From NCBI RefSeq assembly GCF_005280205.1, contig NZ_SUND01000018.1, forward strand, positions 41,442 through 105,441: 64,000 bases of DNA. The letters run 5' to 3'. The notes beneath the pieces are model-generated. The model searched no databases, was not told where the DNA came from, and saw only the letters and a program-made list of their open reading frames with translations. Made by a program: the position numbers and the translations under genes. This document shows positions 48,426 through 56,933 of the stretch, one piece after another. Origin of the DNA: Bacillus yapensis. Its GTDB lineage: Bacteria; Bacillota; Bacilli; Bacillales; Cytobacillaceae. The stretch's first letter is position 1; every line of letters begins with the position of its first letter.

Positions 48426-48887
48426 TCAATCAGATGAATTCTTTTTTGAATCATCATCAATTGTTACTTCAATTATCGCTAGAATGATGGAGATGACAAT
48501 TTGGGTCAATGTATTGATTTCGATTGTGTGCATGAGGCTATTCAATAAAGAGATAACTGCCCAGTTGCTCAAAAAAGTTAAAATAAAAATCCCCATCTTT
48601 AATTGGGACTTGCTGAATTTATTTGCGAGAATCATAAGCTTATGCAAGCCTTTTAAAAAGATTTCAAAAATAATTCCTAGCAGAAAATAAAGTAAAACGA
48701 ACCATAGTAGGGAGCCAAACGAATCGTAGCTAACTCCTAATAGGTTAAATAATCCTAAAATGCCAAAGTAATAAATGGCTATAGCAAATCCAATAGCACC
48801 AATTAGCAAAAGAGATATCGTGACGATAATAAATAATTTTGTCCCGATTGTTTCTTCTTTAAATGGTTTATCCTCTTTTTCATCCAT
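48426..48887 (-). CDS. YrvL-like membrane protein
   Basis: About 153 residues with four hydrophobic segments; charged termini. The segment FGILGLFNLLGVSYDSFGSL is like the YrvL family of Bacillus membrane regulatory proteins. The assignment is by memory of that pattern and is not firm. The frame opens at 48920, but the ATG at 48887 has GGGGTGG upstream and is preferred. An antisense ORF at 48388-48690 is a shadow. Confidence 0.6.
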   Translation of the reverse strand: MDEKEDKPFKEETIGTKLFIIVTISLLLIGAIGFAIAIYYFGILGLFNLLGVSYDSFGSLLWFVLLYFLLGIIFEIFLKGLHKLMILANKFSKSQLKMGIFILTFLSNWAVISLLNSLMHTIEINTLTQIVISIILAIIEVTIDDDSKKNSSD

Positions 48888-48990
48888 TCGGACCACCCCA
48901 ATTCTCCTCGCTCTTTTCATATATACGGCGAAGTATTAAATAAGATTCAGAGAGGTCCTAATTAATCATGCAATCTAAACAGAATAGGCT

Positions 48991-49039
48991 CCCGAGCAAG
49001 AGTCGTGGTGTGCAAAATGGAGGAGGTAACTTGCTCGGG
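48991..49039. repeat. 10-bp inverted repeat with 29-nt loop
   Basis: CCCGAGCAAG (48991-49000) and CTTGCTCGGG (49030-49039) are perfect complements. GC-rich against an AT-rich background; no T tract follows on either strand. It lies between the HsdR-N-like gene and the YrvL-like gene, which are both on the minus strand. It could be an operator or an RNA processing element. Confidence 0.5.
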
Positions 49040-49132
49040 CTAATTAAGATAACCTAGGGTGGAGATAAATATTCATATAGATGGAGAAAAAATCACTTAC
49101 TAAAAAGGCTATTGTTATTTACTCGCAATGAA

Positions 49133-50359
49133 TCATTGCATGCTCTTAAAGAACTCATCTAAGTCATTCACTTTAGATACAAGGTTCGGGATATCTTTAA
49201 AAGAAAGATTTGGGATACAGCTTTTTAGGTAAAAAATCTTTTCGTTTGTTGTCTTATTTGAACGATATCCTAAACGGGCATTGATGAAACCAGTTGTTTC
49301 AACAATTGGATTCTTTTTTAAGAAGTCGGCTATTTCATTGGCTTTTACTGTGTACAGTGTAGTGTCGTTTTGATTGTTGTAGTATTGTCCAATCAAATAC
49401 CCTACGATAGAACTTCCTTGCATTAGAACGGATGAAACAAAGAAATCACTTAAAGGGTTCCCTTTCTCAACAGAGTAATCTTCAGGAGAGCATTTTAATA
49501 TTTTCTGATAAGATTCTGCCTTTGGAAGCACCACTTTCACGCCTTCAAATTCCTCAAATGTGCCTAATGAATTGATTTCTTCTGGAGTGTAATAAACCTT
49601 TTTTTCTTCAGGTTGTTTTTCGACAGTTGGAGCTGCTTCTTGAATGGGTTGCTCTTGCATGGAGATGTCGAACTTTTCGCTGATAATATCAGTTAAAGCT
49701 TCTTGGATACTTTTTTGAATGAGTGGACGAGAGGTATTGATAAACTGTTGTGTGACTTTAAATTTGAAACGTTCTTTTACAACGAATCTGATAAAGTCAT
49801 CGCTAGGGTTTTCAAATATTTCTTTAATAACTGTTTTAAATGATTGATAGTACATTAAGGATTCTGCAAGAGCTTTGATACTATCGTAGTCATATAGATT
49901 TTTAGAGAACTTAATCAAATGGTTAAAATCTTCTTCGTTGTAATTGGTGATGTTAAAAATGAAAAAGGGTTTAGAGTCCATGATGTTTGCATCTTTTAAA
50001 TCAGTAAAAAAATGATATTCAATTCCATTTGTTAAAATTCCTAATCTAACACTAGGGAACGTACTAAAATACCGACTCAATTGAGGGGCACTCTTATTTA
50101 TTGGTTTGTTCATCGTTTTTGCTTCAACAAAGATCTTTGGATCTCCATTAATAGAAATTGCATAATCGACTTTTTCGTTCTTCTTGTGGAAATCGGCAGT
50201 AAATTCAGGGGTAACTTCTTGGGGGCTGTATGTATCGTATCCAAGTCCTCTTAACAGCGGCAAAATCAAAAATTGTTTAGTAGACTCTTCGTTTCTGATT
50301 AATTCAGCGTTCTCGCCAATAACCTTATTCAGCATCTCCAAAGTCTCTTTGAGATTCAT
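49133..50359 (-). CDS. Solitary HsdR N-terminal-like (PD-(D/E)xK) nuclease
   Basis: 408 residues. The N-terminal ~170 residues resemble the N-terminal nuclease domain of type I restriction R subunits: IRNEESTKQFLILPLLRGLGYD, then KVDYAISINGDPKIFVEAKTM with the D...ExK catalytic set, then GILTNGIEYHFFTDL. There is no helicase part. The C-terminal ~150 residues after a Q/E/P-rich linker (~255-275) form another domain (GTFEEFEGVKVVLP onward). No hsdM or hsdS nearby. It could be a stand-alone defence or repair nuclease. ATG 50359 has GAGGAG 9 bp upstream. Confidence 0.75.
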   Translation of the reverse strand: MNLKETLEMLNKVIGENAELIRNEESTKQFLILPLLRGLGYDTYSPQEVTPEFTADFHKKNEKVDYAISINGDPKIFVEAKTMNKPINKSAPQLSRYFSTFPSVRLGILTNGIEYHFFTDLKDANIMDSKPFFIFNITNYNEEDFNHLIKFSKNLYDYDSIKALAESLMYYQSFKTVIKEIFENPSDDFIRFVVKERFKFKVTQQFINTSRPLIQKSIQEALTDIISEKFDISMQEQPIQEAAPTVEKQPEEKKVYYTPEEINSLGTFEEFEGVKVVLPKAESYQKILKCSPEDYSVEKGNPLSDFFVSSVLMQGSSIVGYLIGQYYNNQNDTTLYTVKANEIADFLKKNPIVETTGFINARLGYRSNKTTNEKIFYLKSCIPNLSFKDIPNLVSKVNDLDEFFKSMQ

Positions 50360-50709
50360 TTTGAAACACTCCTCTATTTTTAATTTCATACAAAGTGAAA
50401 AGGTAACGTTTTGTTGAAATGAGCTCTTAGAAGATTACTTATTGAAGTTGATTCAAGAGGTAGGAATATGTAGAGTAACTATGTTTCGAAGAAAAACAGG
50501 GATTTATTCCTGCACCTACATAATACGACAGAAAGGTAAATGATTCCTTTTTATACTGGAAAATTTATAAAAACTACCGATAATAAAAATAAATATTTAT
50601 AGTTCGACTAATATAATTCTCCATACCAAAGAAATTACCCTAACAAACGGAAACTTTATTACACACAAGAGCATATAGTTATCTATTCGATTAAGGAGCA
50701 GTTTTTAAT
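50360..50709. other. 350-bp divergent intergenic region
   Basis: AT-rich stretch holding the divergent promoters of the nuclease gene (minus) and of the membrane gene at 50710 (plus). I see no clear hairpin with T tract, operator or ORF in it. Confidence 0.5.
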
Positions 50710-51513
50710 ATGCGAAGGAACATTAGAAGATACCGTCGAAGAATAAAAGTTAGTTACTTGAAGTTATTAATAAACATGAACAAAATTAGATGGAAAGTGC
50801 ATCTGAAAGCTATAGCATTTTATGCGTTTAAATGGATTCTAATATTTTTCATTTTTTTAATTATGTTATGGTTGCTAGTTAAATTACATTTACCAACTAA
50901 TATACCGATTAGTTTAATTAGTGCATTTATAACATTTGTTTTAACTTGGGATATTCTTAAATTTTTTAATAAGTTGATCGTTTATTGGGAAAATATACAT
51001 TTTTCAAAACCGTACAAGGGAATAAAGGGCATTAATCTATATAGATGGGCAGAAGGGATAGAGGTTGAAGAAAGTACTTTCTACAGGATTTTATCTGATG
51101 GGTCAAGTACAAATACTATAAATAATTTAGCACTTATAAAAGAAAAAATAGAGGTTTTTTGCTCAAATGATGTGACGAAGCTGCGGCTTCTAAGTGCATT
51201 TGTTGAAAGAAGACTATCCAATAATATTTTGGAAAAAACAAGTTCAATATTACTTGGGATAGTAGTTAGTATAGTAACTTCATTTTTGAATAAATCTAGC
51301 TTAGGGGAAACATATTTTCAAAAAGTAATCAATTATTTAGATGGTAGTGATAACATTTTTAGCTCATCTAATATAACAATTTTCATAAAGTATTTTACAT
51401 TTTTTTTGATTTTTCTTGCTTTATGGCTTTACATTTTAAATATACTTACTCGTGATAAAAAGAGATTAAGCTTAATTCACCAGATAATTAAAATCTCGAT
51501 TGATGAAAAATAG
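50710..51513 (+). CDS. AT-rich orphan membrane protein, 267 residues
   Basis: Very basic N-terminus (RRNIRRYRRRIK), two membrane segments at ~36-59 and ~65-85, a soluble middle part of ~90 residues, a third hydrophobic stretch at ~182-196, and a last one at ~225-247. Codon use is far richer in A/T than in the neighbouring metabolic genes, suggesting transfer. No family recognised. RBS AAGGAG. It ends shortly before a tRNA gene on the other strand. Confidence 0.6.
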   Translation: MRRNIRRYRRRIKVSYLKLLINMNKIRWKVHLKAIAFYAFKWILIFFIFLIMLWLLVKLHLPTNIPISLISAFITFVLTWDILKFFNKLIVYWENIHFSKPYKGIKGINLYRWAEGIEVEESTFYRILSDGSSTNTINNLALIKEKIEVFCSNDVTKLRLLSAFVERRLSNNILEKTSSILLGIVVSIVTSFLNKSSLGETYFQKVINYLDGSDNIFSSSNITIFIKYFTFFLIFLALWLYILNILTRDKKRLSLIHQIIKISIDEK

Positions 51514-51571
51514 ATTTTGATAATGGATTTTGATTCAAAAAAGAAGCCCCTATTTATAAGAACTTCTCAAG

Positions 51572-51645
51572 CGTCCCAGAAGGGATTCGAACCCCCGACC
51601 TACAGTTTAGGAAACTGTTGCTCTATCCTACTGAGCTACTGGGAC
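51572..51645 (-). tRNA. tRNA-Arg (anticodon CCT)
   Basis: The minus strand folds as a cloverleaf: acceptor GTCCCAG / CTGGGAC, anticodon arm ACAGT-TTCCTAA-ACTGT with anticodon CCT, and T arm GGGGGTTCGAATCCC. CCA is not encoded. It reads the arginine codon AGG. T-rich sequence follows at about 51538-51560. Confidence 0.93.
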
Positions 51646-51741
51646 ATATTGATATTAGTAAATTCCTCCAAAAGTGAGCATACATAATTATAATTTATTC
51701 TCAAAAAAATTCAAGTCTTACAGTTGCTGTGATGCTATTCC

Positions 51742-51811
51742 AAAAATCTCCCAATATATCAAATGAAACTTTTCCTAAAGTGAAACGTCCATTTGAAAGG
51801 GAGATTTTTTG
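51742..51811. repeat. Inverted repeat AAAAATCTCCC ... GGGAGATTTTTT
   Basis: The arms at 51742-51752 and 51799-51810 are 46 bp apart. The T run after the right arm would make a terminator on the plus strand, though the loop is long. It lies in the 590-bp stretch between the tRNA and the MoxR gene. Confidence 0.45.
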
Positions 51812-51912
51812 CTTTTAAGAGGATGAATTCAAAAGTAAGTGAGATTGTGAAAGTTAGCGTATTTTTGCAGAAGAAACCACATTCTTTTTGTCCTTAAGTC
51901 TAGCCCAATCCA

Positions 51913-52050
51913 GATTGTTGATTGGAGCGGAAGGCCCGAGACTCCTGCGGGAAAAGCTGTCAGGTATGACCCCGCAGGCGCAAAAAGGCGCCGAGGAGGC
52001 TCCACAACTGCCCGCGGAAAGCGAGTGGCCTGTAGCGGAAATCAACAATC
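51913..52050. mobile_element. GC-rich MITE-like repeat of Bacillus type
   Basis: A 138-bp block bounded by GATTGTTGATT and its inverse AATCAACAATC. The interior is strikingly GC-rich with nested complementary parts (GAGCGGAAGGC, GACTCCTGCGGGA, CCCCGCAGG, GGCGCCGAGGAGGCTCC, CCCGCGGAAAGCGAG). I recall this sequence type as a dispersed repeat in many Bacillus genomes. Open frames across it are artefacts of its composition. Confidence 0.7.
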
Positions 52051-52235
52051 ATAATCTCCACCCCTTATCCATGTTATTAGGACAATAACCAAGGGTAAAG
52101 AAAGTCGAAAGGCTAAAAACTCAACTCACAAAACTTATTTTGTAAAATTTATCCTATAAACAGGAATATTGCTGAAAAGTATCGAAATAAAAAGAAAGAG
52201 AAAAAACTTCGAACGTAAAAACCGGGAGGGAAAAC

Positions 52236-53192
52236 ATGGCAAGCGAAAAAATGAATCCAACGATTGAAAAAATTCTACAAAATATAGAAAGAGTCATGAT
52301 CGGCAAACGAAACGTCGCCGAACTAAGCCTAGTCGCACTACTAGCAGAAGGACACGTACTCCTTGAAGACGTACCAGGCGTCGGAAAAACCATGATGGTC
52401 AGAGCACTTGCGAAATCCGTCAACGCTAATTTCCGCCGTATACAATTTACCCCAGATCTCCTACCATCTGACGTAACAGGTGTTTCCATCTACAATCCAA
52501 GAGAAATGGAATTCCAATTCAGACCAGGACCAATCATGGGTAACATTATCCTAGCAGACGAAATCAATCGGACCTCGCCGAAAACCCAATCAGCCTTACT
52601 AGAAGGAATGGAAGAAAGCAGCGTAACAATTGATGGCGTCACGCACAAATTAGAAAAGCCGTTTTTTGTTATGGCAACACAAAACCCAATTGAATACGAA
52701 GGAACTTATCCTCTACCAGAAGCTCAGCTTGACCGTTTCCTTTTAAAAATGAAAATGGGTTACCCTGAAATTGAAGAAGAAATGGAAGTCTTAAACCGTG
52801 CTCAAGTACTTGCGCCAATTGAAGAACTTGAAGCAGTCATTGACTTAGCGGAGCTTCGTGAATTACAGCAGGCAATCAAAAGGGTAACTGTAGATGACAC
52901 GATTAAACGATATATCGTCGACATTGCCAACTGGACGAGAACAAACACGAGTGTCTACCTCGGAGCTAGTCCCCGTGGATCAATCGCTCTCATGAAGGCA
53001 GCCCAAGCTTATGCTTACATGTACGGAAGAGATTATGTGTTACCAGATGACGTGAAATATTTAGCACCGAATGTGTTTGCTCATCGGATTATTTTAAAAT
53101 CTGAGGCGAAGTTTGAAGGAATTACCGCAGAAGATGTTGTGCTTCGCGTATTAGATCGGGTGCCGGTTCCTGTTCAAAGGTTAGTGAAGTAA
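52236..53192 (+). CDS. yeaC: MoxR-type AAA+ ATPase
   Basis: 318 residues. Walker A EDVPGVGKTMMV, Walker B LADEINRTSPKTQSALLEGMEE and sensor region ATQNPIEYEGTYPLPEAQLDRF are the MoxR signatures. MoxR ATPases work with DUF58/VWA-type partners in protein maturation or envelope functions. It forms an operon with the next two genes (1-bp gap, then 4-bp overlap). Symbol from the matching B. subtilis order upstream of guaA. RBS GGGAGGG. Confidence 0.92.
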   Translation: MASEKMNPTIEKILQNIERVMIGKRNVAELSLVALLAEGHVLLEDVPGVGKTMMVRALAKSVNANFRRIQFTPDLLPSDVTGVSIYNPREMEFQFRPGPIMGNIILADEINRTSPKTQSALLEGMEESSVTIDGVTHKLEKPFFVMATQNPIEYEGTYPLPEAQLDRFLLKMKMGYPEIEEEMEVLNRAQVLAPIEELEAVIDLAELRELQQAIKRVTVDDTIKRYIVDIANWTRTNTSVYLGASPRGSIALMKAAQAYAYMYGRDYVLPDDVKYLAPNVFAHRIILKSEAKFEGITAEDVVLRVLDRVPVPVQRLVK

Positions 53193-53193
53193 G

Positions 53194-54414
53194 ATGAGAC
53201 GTTTTTTTGCTCGAATCAAACCAATATGGAAGCTGGTCGTACTCATCTTTTTGATTCTGTTGACCTTTTCCTATGCGATGTTCCAAGGTGGTTTTGTAAG
53301 CTGGTTCTTGTTTTATAGCTTCCTGCCTTTTGCCCTATACAGCTTAGCGCTAGCACTCTATAAAGTAAAAAACATTGAGCTACAGCGCGAATTTGTCAAA
53401 ACGGAATTCAATGCTGGTGAAAAGCTAAAGGTTAAGATTCAACTGAAGAGACCCTCTTCCTTTCCTCTTTTTTATATGATTATGGAAGATCGGATTAGTG
53501 ATGAGTTAGGTCACTCAACGCAAAAAAATATTGCGAAAACCTTTATCTATCCACATTTCCGTAGAAATCTGGAATTCGAATATGAAATTGAGAAGCTCCC
53601 ACGTGGGGAGCATCATTTTAGTGGGATTGAAATTCGCCTTGGAGACCCACTAGGTCTAATCGAAAAGCAATTTCATTTTCCAACGGAGGACGACAAAATT
53701 GTCGTGTACCCTTCCTATGAAGATATCATTTATCGAACGATGGATAATCATTACGAACAAGGGATGACCGCGTCAAAAGAGAGGGTACAACGGGATACAT
53801 CAATGGCTATTGGGATTAGAGAATATCAGCCAGGGGACCGGTTTTCCTGGATTAACTGGAAAGCTACAGCGAAAAGAAATGACATTATGACTAAGGAATT
53901 TGAACAACGTAAGTCGCATGATGTGTTCATCTGTATGGATTGTGCACCGGAAAAGCGATTTGAGGCGATCGTTTCCTTTTCTGCTTCCCTCGTCAGGGCG
54001 ATTCTACGTAAAGGAGCACAGGTAGGATTTCTTTCTTCAAGCGAAGACCGGGTTGCAATTCCGATTCGGAGTGGGGAGACCCATCAGCAGCAAATTTTTT
54101 ATCACCTAGCAAAGGTGAAGGATAAATGTCCGGTTAAGCTCGATTTGGTTTTAGAAGGAGAAGGCTTTGCGGCTTGGCAAAATGCGACCTTGATCCTCGT
54201 GACTGCGCAGCTAACGAAAAGATTGGTGGAAAAAGCAGGCTATTACTCTTCTAAAAAAGGAGTCATCACGATATTCCTTATTAAAGAAGAAAAAGAGGCC
54301 GCAAGTGCAGAGGAACTATCCTTGAAAGCAGAAGCGCAAGCACGAGGAATACAGGTGGTTATGGTTCATGACGGCCGCTTTTCAGAAGCCTTTTCGGGGG
54401 TGACGAGAGGATGA
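53194..54414 (+). CDS. yeaD: DUF58 membrane-anchored protein
   Basis: 406 residues. Two N-terminal membrane segments (~12-50), then a soluble part with the DUF58 signature IGIREYQPGDRFSWINWKATAKRND, followed by a VWA-like fold (FICMDCAPEKR). It is a standard partner of MoxR ATPases. The ATG lies one base after the moxR stop and the last 4 bases overlap the next gene, so translation is coupled. Confidence 0.92.
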   Translation: MRRFFARIKPIWKLVVLIFLILLTFSYAMFQGGFVSWFLFYSFLPFALYSLALALYKVKNIELQREFVKTEFNAGEKLKVKIQLKRPSSFPLFYMIMEDRISDELGHSTQKNIAKTFIYPHFRRNLEFEYEIEKLPRGEHHFSGIEIRLGDPLGLIEKQFHFPTEDDKIVVYPSYEDIIYRTMDNHYEQGMTASKERVQRDTSMAIGIREYQPGDRFSWINWKATAKRNDIMTKEFEQRKSHDVFICMDCAPEKRFEAIVSFSASLVRAILRKGAQVGFLSSSEDRVAIPIRSGETHQQQIFYHLAKVKDKCPVKLDLVLEGEGFAAWQNATLILVTAQLTKRLVEKAGYYSSKKGVITIFLIKEEKEAASAEELSLKAEAQARGIQVVMVHDGRFSEAFSGVTRG

Positions 54415-56621
54415 AGAGAAAGGTTAAAATGAAGTCTGACGCGTTAACGTTGTGGCTATATGTATGTGGATTCCTTCTTTTGTGGGAATGGTTGAGGCCG
54501 TTAAAACAGTTAACAGATACAAGTAATATCGGTGTTTTTATTGGATTTTTAGTCCTCTCGCTTGTTTTAAGCTATTTTCAAGTTCATATCCTCGCGCGCT
54601 CGGGGATTCGCTTGTTGTATGTATTATATACGATTAATTTCATGTATTACGTTGGGCCTTTTTTTCAATTCAAATGGATTGGTATTTTGACCAGCGATTT
54701 AATTGAAAATATGAAGCTAGTATTTGGTGCGAATTGGACCGCATTATCAGATTCGTTTAGAAGTCTTCTTTTCTATTTATTACTAGTGTTAATGACTTAT
54801 TTGCTGCGGTATTGGCTCGTTCATCGAAAGCAGATTTTTATCTTCTTTTTCATGACACTTGTCTATATCACGGTGTTAGATACTTTTACACCTTATGATG
54901 CGACTTATGCAATTGTGAGAATCATCATCCTTGGCTTCGCCTTAATGGGGATTTTGACGTTTTATCGCATTATGGATCGGGAAAAATGGCAGAAGCAACC
55001 TGGCTTTGTACGAAAATGGCTCATGCCTTTAGTAGTCATGGTTTGTGCCAGTGTCTTAATTGGATATGCTGCACCAAAGGCAAGCCCAATCTGGCCAGAC
55101 CCGGTTCCGTACATCACATCCTATTCAGAAAAAGGGGAGAATGATGGGCCCGGTGGACTGAGCAAGGTCGGCTATGGGACCGATGATACGGAGCTTGGTG
55201 GTCCTTTTAGTGCGGATGACACGGTCGTTTATGAAACAGAAGTCGATACTCGACAATACTGGAAGGTTGAAACAAAGGATGAGTACACGGGAAAAGGCTG
55301 GGTTGCTTCAGTCGAGAATGGCTTACGGACTCCTTTCACGCAAGAGGATACGTACCCGTTTACAAATTATTTGGATCCTGAGATGGAAGTGACCAAGCGT
55401 ACGGGAATTATCAAACCTCAGGTTGGTTATCCTCATTTGATTTACCCATTAGGATTAACTTCAGTGAAAGATAATTCCGCTAGTACGTTTGAGATTGAAG
55501 AGAATTTAGAAAAAATATACCTTGTGGATAACGATGCTGCCGGAATGGGAGAGTATAGGGTTGAGTACGATACACCGAGGTTTAGCGTCCAAGCGATGAA
55601 AAATACGGTGGATACCTCAAATCCAATACTGACTGAAGAATTTCTTGCGCAGTACACGCAACTACCAGAGTCGCTGCCGCAACGTGTAAAAGATTTAGCG
55701 GTTGAAATTACAATGAATGAAACGAATTGGTACGACAAAGCAAAAGCGGTTGAAAATTACTTCGATCGGGCCGATTTTCAGTATGATCAAAAAAATGTTG
55801 CGGTGCCAGGACGAACGGAAGATTATGTCGACCAGTTTTTGTTTGATACGCAAATAGGGTATTGTGATAATTTCTCGACTTCAATGGTCGTGCTGATGCG
55901 TTCATTAGGCATTCCGGCGAGATGGGTCAAGGGCTATACAGAAGGAGCCTTTCGCGGGATGAGTGAGAACGACCAACGGATTTATGTGATTACGAATAAC
56001 AATGCCCACTCTTGGGTAGAAGTATTTTTCCCAGAGGTAGGTTGGGTCCCATTTGAACCGACAAAGGGTTATTCGAATAACGCTCAATTCAACTATGACG
56101 ATGTTTCAACAGAAACTGAGAATCAAGATGAGCTTGAGGCACCAGTTGCGCCAAAGCCTGAAAAACCAGAGGCAAAAGAGGCAACGACGCAACCAAAGGA
56201 AACGGAATTCTCGTGGAAACAGCTTTGGGAAGGAACAAAGGATTTCGTCAATCTGCATTGGGGTTGGATTCTAGGGGCGTTCTTAACGATTGTGGCAATT
56301 GCTTATCTGTTGTATGAAACACGGATCAAATGGTTACCACATTACCTTGTGTTCCGATTCAGATGGAGGAAGAAGGACGAAGATTTTCCTGACGCGTACT
56401 TTGCTTTATTGAATCAGTTAAATCGCTATGGACTAAAGAGAAAACAAGCACAAACGCTGAGAGATTACGCCGAATATATCGACGAGTACTTCTCTTCAAA
56501 TGAAATGGGTACCTTAACAGCGAGCTACGAACGATTTTTATATAAAGGAAGTTTGGAAGTAGGTAGCTGGGAACAGACGAAGGAATTGTGGGAAAATTTA
56601 ATCAAAAAGACTACATCTTGA
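54411..56621 (+). CDS. yebA: Membrane-bound transglutaminase-like protein (TgpA family)
   Basis: 736 residues. Five to six membrane segments in the first ~220 residues, an outside region, a transglutaminase core with C485 (GYCDNFSTSMVVLMRSLGIPAR), H533 (NNNAHSWVEVFFPEVGW) and an acidic residue in PFEPTKG, then a P/E-rich linker, one more membrane span (~620-640) and a DUF4129-like C-terminus. The triad Cys-His-Asp/Glu is intact. It is the third member of the MoxR-DUF58-transglutaminase module, whose substrate is not known. Confidence 0.9.
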   Translation: MKRKVKMKSDALTLWLYVCGFLLLWEWLRPLKQLTDTSNIGVFIGFLVLSLVLSYFQVHILARSGIRLLYVLYTINFMYYVGPFFQFKWIGILTSDLIENMKLVFGANWTALSDSFRSLLFYLLLVLMTYLLRYWLVHRKQIFIFFFMTLVYITVLDTFTPYDATYAIVRIIILGFALMGILTFYRIMDREKWQKQPGFVRKWLMPLVVMVCASVLIGYAAPKASPIWPDPVPYITSYSEKGENDGPGGLSKVGYGTDDTELGGPFSADDTVVYETEVDTRQYWKVETKDEYTGKGWVASVENGLRTPFTQEDTYPFTNYLDPEMEVTKRTGIIKPQVGYPHLIYPLGLTSVKDNSASTFEIEENLEKIYLVDNDAAGMGEYRVEYDTPRFSVQAMKNTVDTSNPILTEEFLAQYTQLPESLPQRVKDLAVEITMNETNWYDKAKAVENYFDRADFQYDQKNVAVPGRTEDYVDQFLFDTQIGYCDNFSTSMVVLMRSLGIPARWVKGYTEGAFRGMSENDQRIYVITNNNAHSWVEVFFPEVGWVPFEPTKGYSNNAQFNYDDVSTETENQDELEAPVAPKPEKPEAKEATTQPKETEFSWKQLWEGTKDFVNLHWGWILGAFLTIVAIAYLLYETRIKWLPHYLVFRFRWRKKDEDFPDAYFALLNQLNRYGLKRKQAQTLRDYAEYIDEYFSSNEMGTLTASYERFLYKGSLEVGSWEQTKELWENLIKKTTS

Positions 56622-56692
56622 CCTGTCGATCTTCATGTTGTTACAATATGTCTAAATTGAGTAATTTAAGTTTAGATATTTATATACATGAA

Positions 56693-56763
56693 CCTTCATA
56701 TATCCTCGGTAATACGGACCGAGAGTCTCTACCGGGTCACCTTAAATGACCTGACTATGAAGG
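56693..56763 (+). promoter_or_regulatory. Guanine riboswitch of guaA
   Basis: P1 CCTTCATA / TATGAAGG encloses the purine aptamer core (TATCCTC, GTCTCTACC, CTTAAA and CTGACTATG). The specificity base is C (56755), so it should bind guanine or hypoxanthine, not adenine. The 3' part TGAAGGCAG (56758-56766) is fully complementary to CTGCCTTCA (56802-56810) in the terminator. This gives a clear antiterminator, and ligand would turn transcription off. Confidence 0.95.
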
Positions 56764-56791
56764 CAGGATTAGTCTATCTTTCTATCTATGA

Positions 56792-56843
56792 AACTAGAAT
56801 TCTGCCTTCAAAGCTTTTTTGAAGGGGAGTTCTAGTTTTTTTT
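56792..56843 (+). terminator. Terminator of the guaA riboswitch
   Basis: AACTAGAATTCTGCCTTC and GAAGGGGAGTTCTAGTT form a long stem followed by eight T. Confidence 0.9.
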
Positions 56844-56933
56844 GTTATTAGGGAGTTTAGTTAAGCTTTTCTTATATTTCCAGTATTTAATACACAAACT
56901 ATTTTTATCCACTACTTTGACGAGGTGAAAGCA

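Noticed and set aside
48388..48690. 100-residue plus-strand ORF
   Set aside because: Antisense to the YrvL-like membrane gene, no ribosome binding site, composition mirrors the membrane segments.
51888..52088. 66-residue ORF across the GC-rich repeat
   Set aside because: It is inside the MITE-like element and results from its lack of stop codons.
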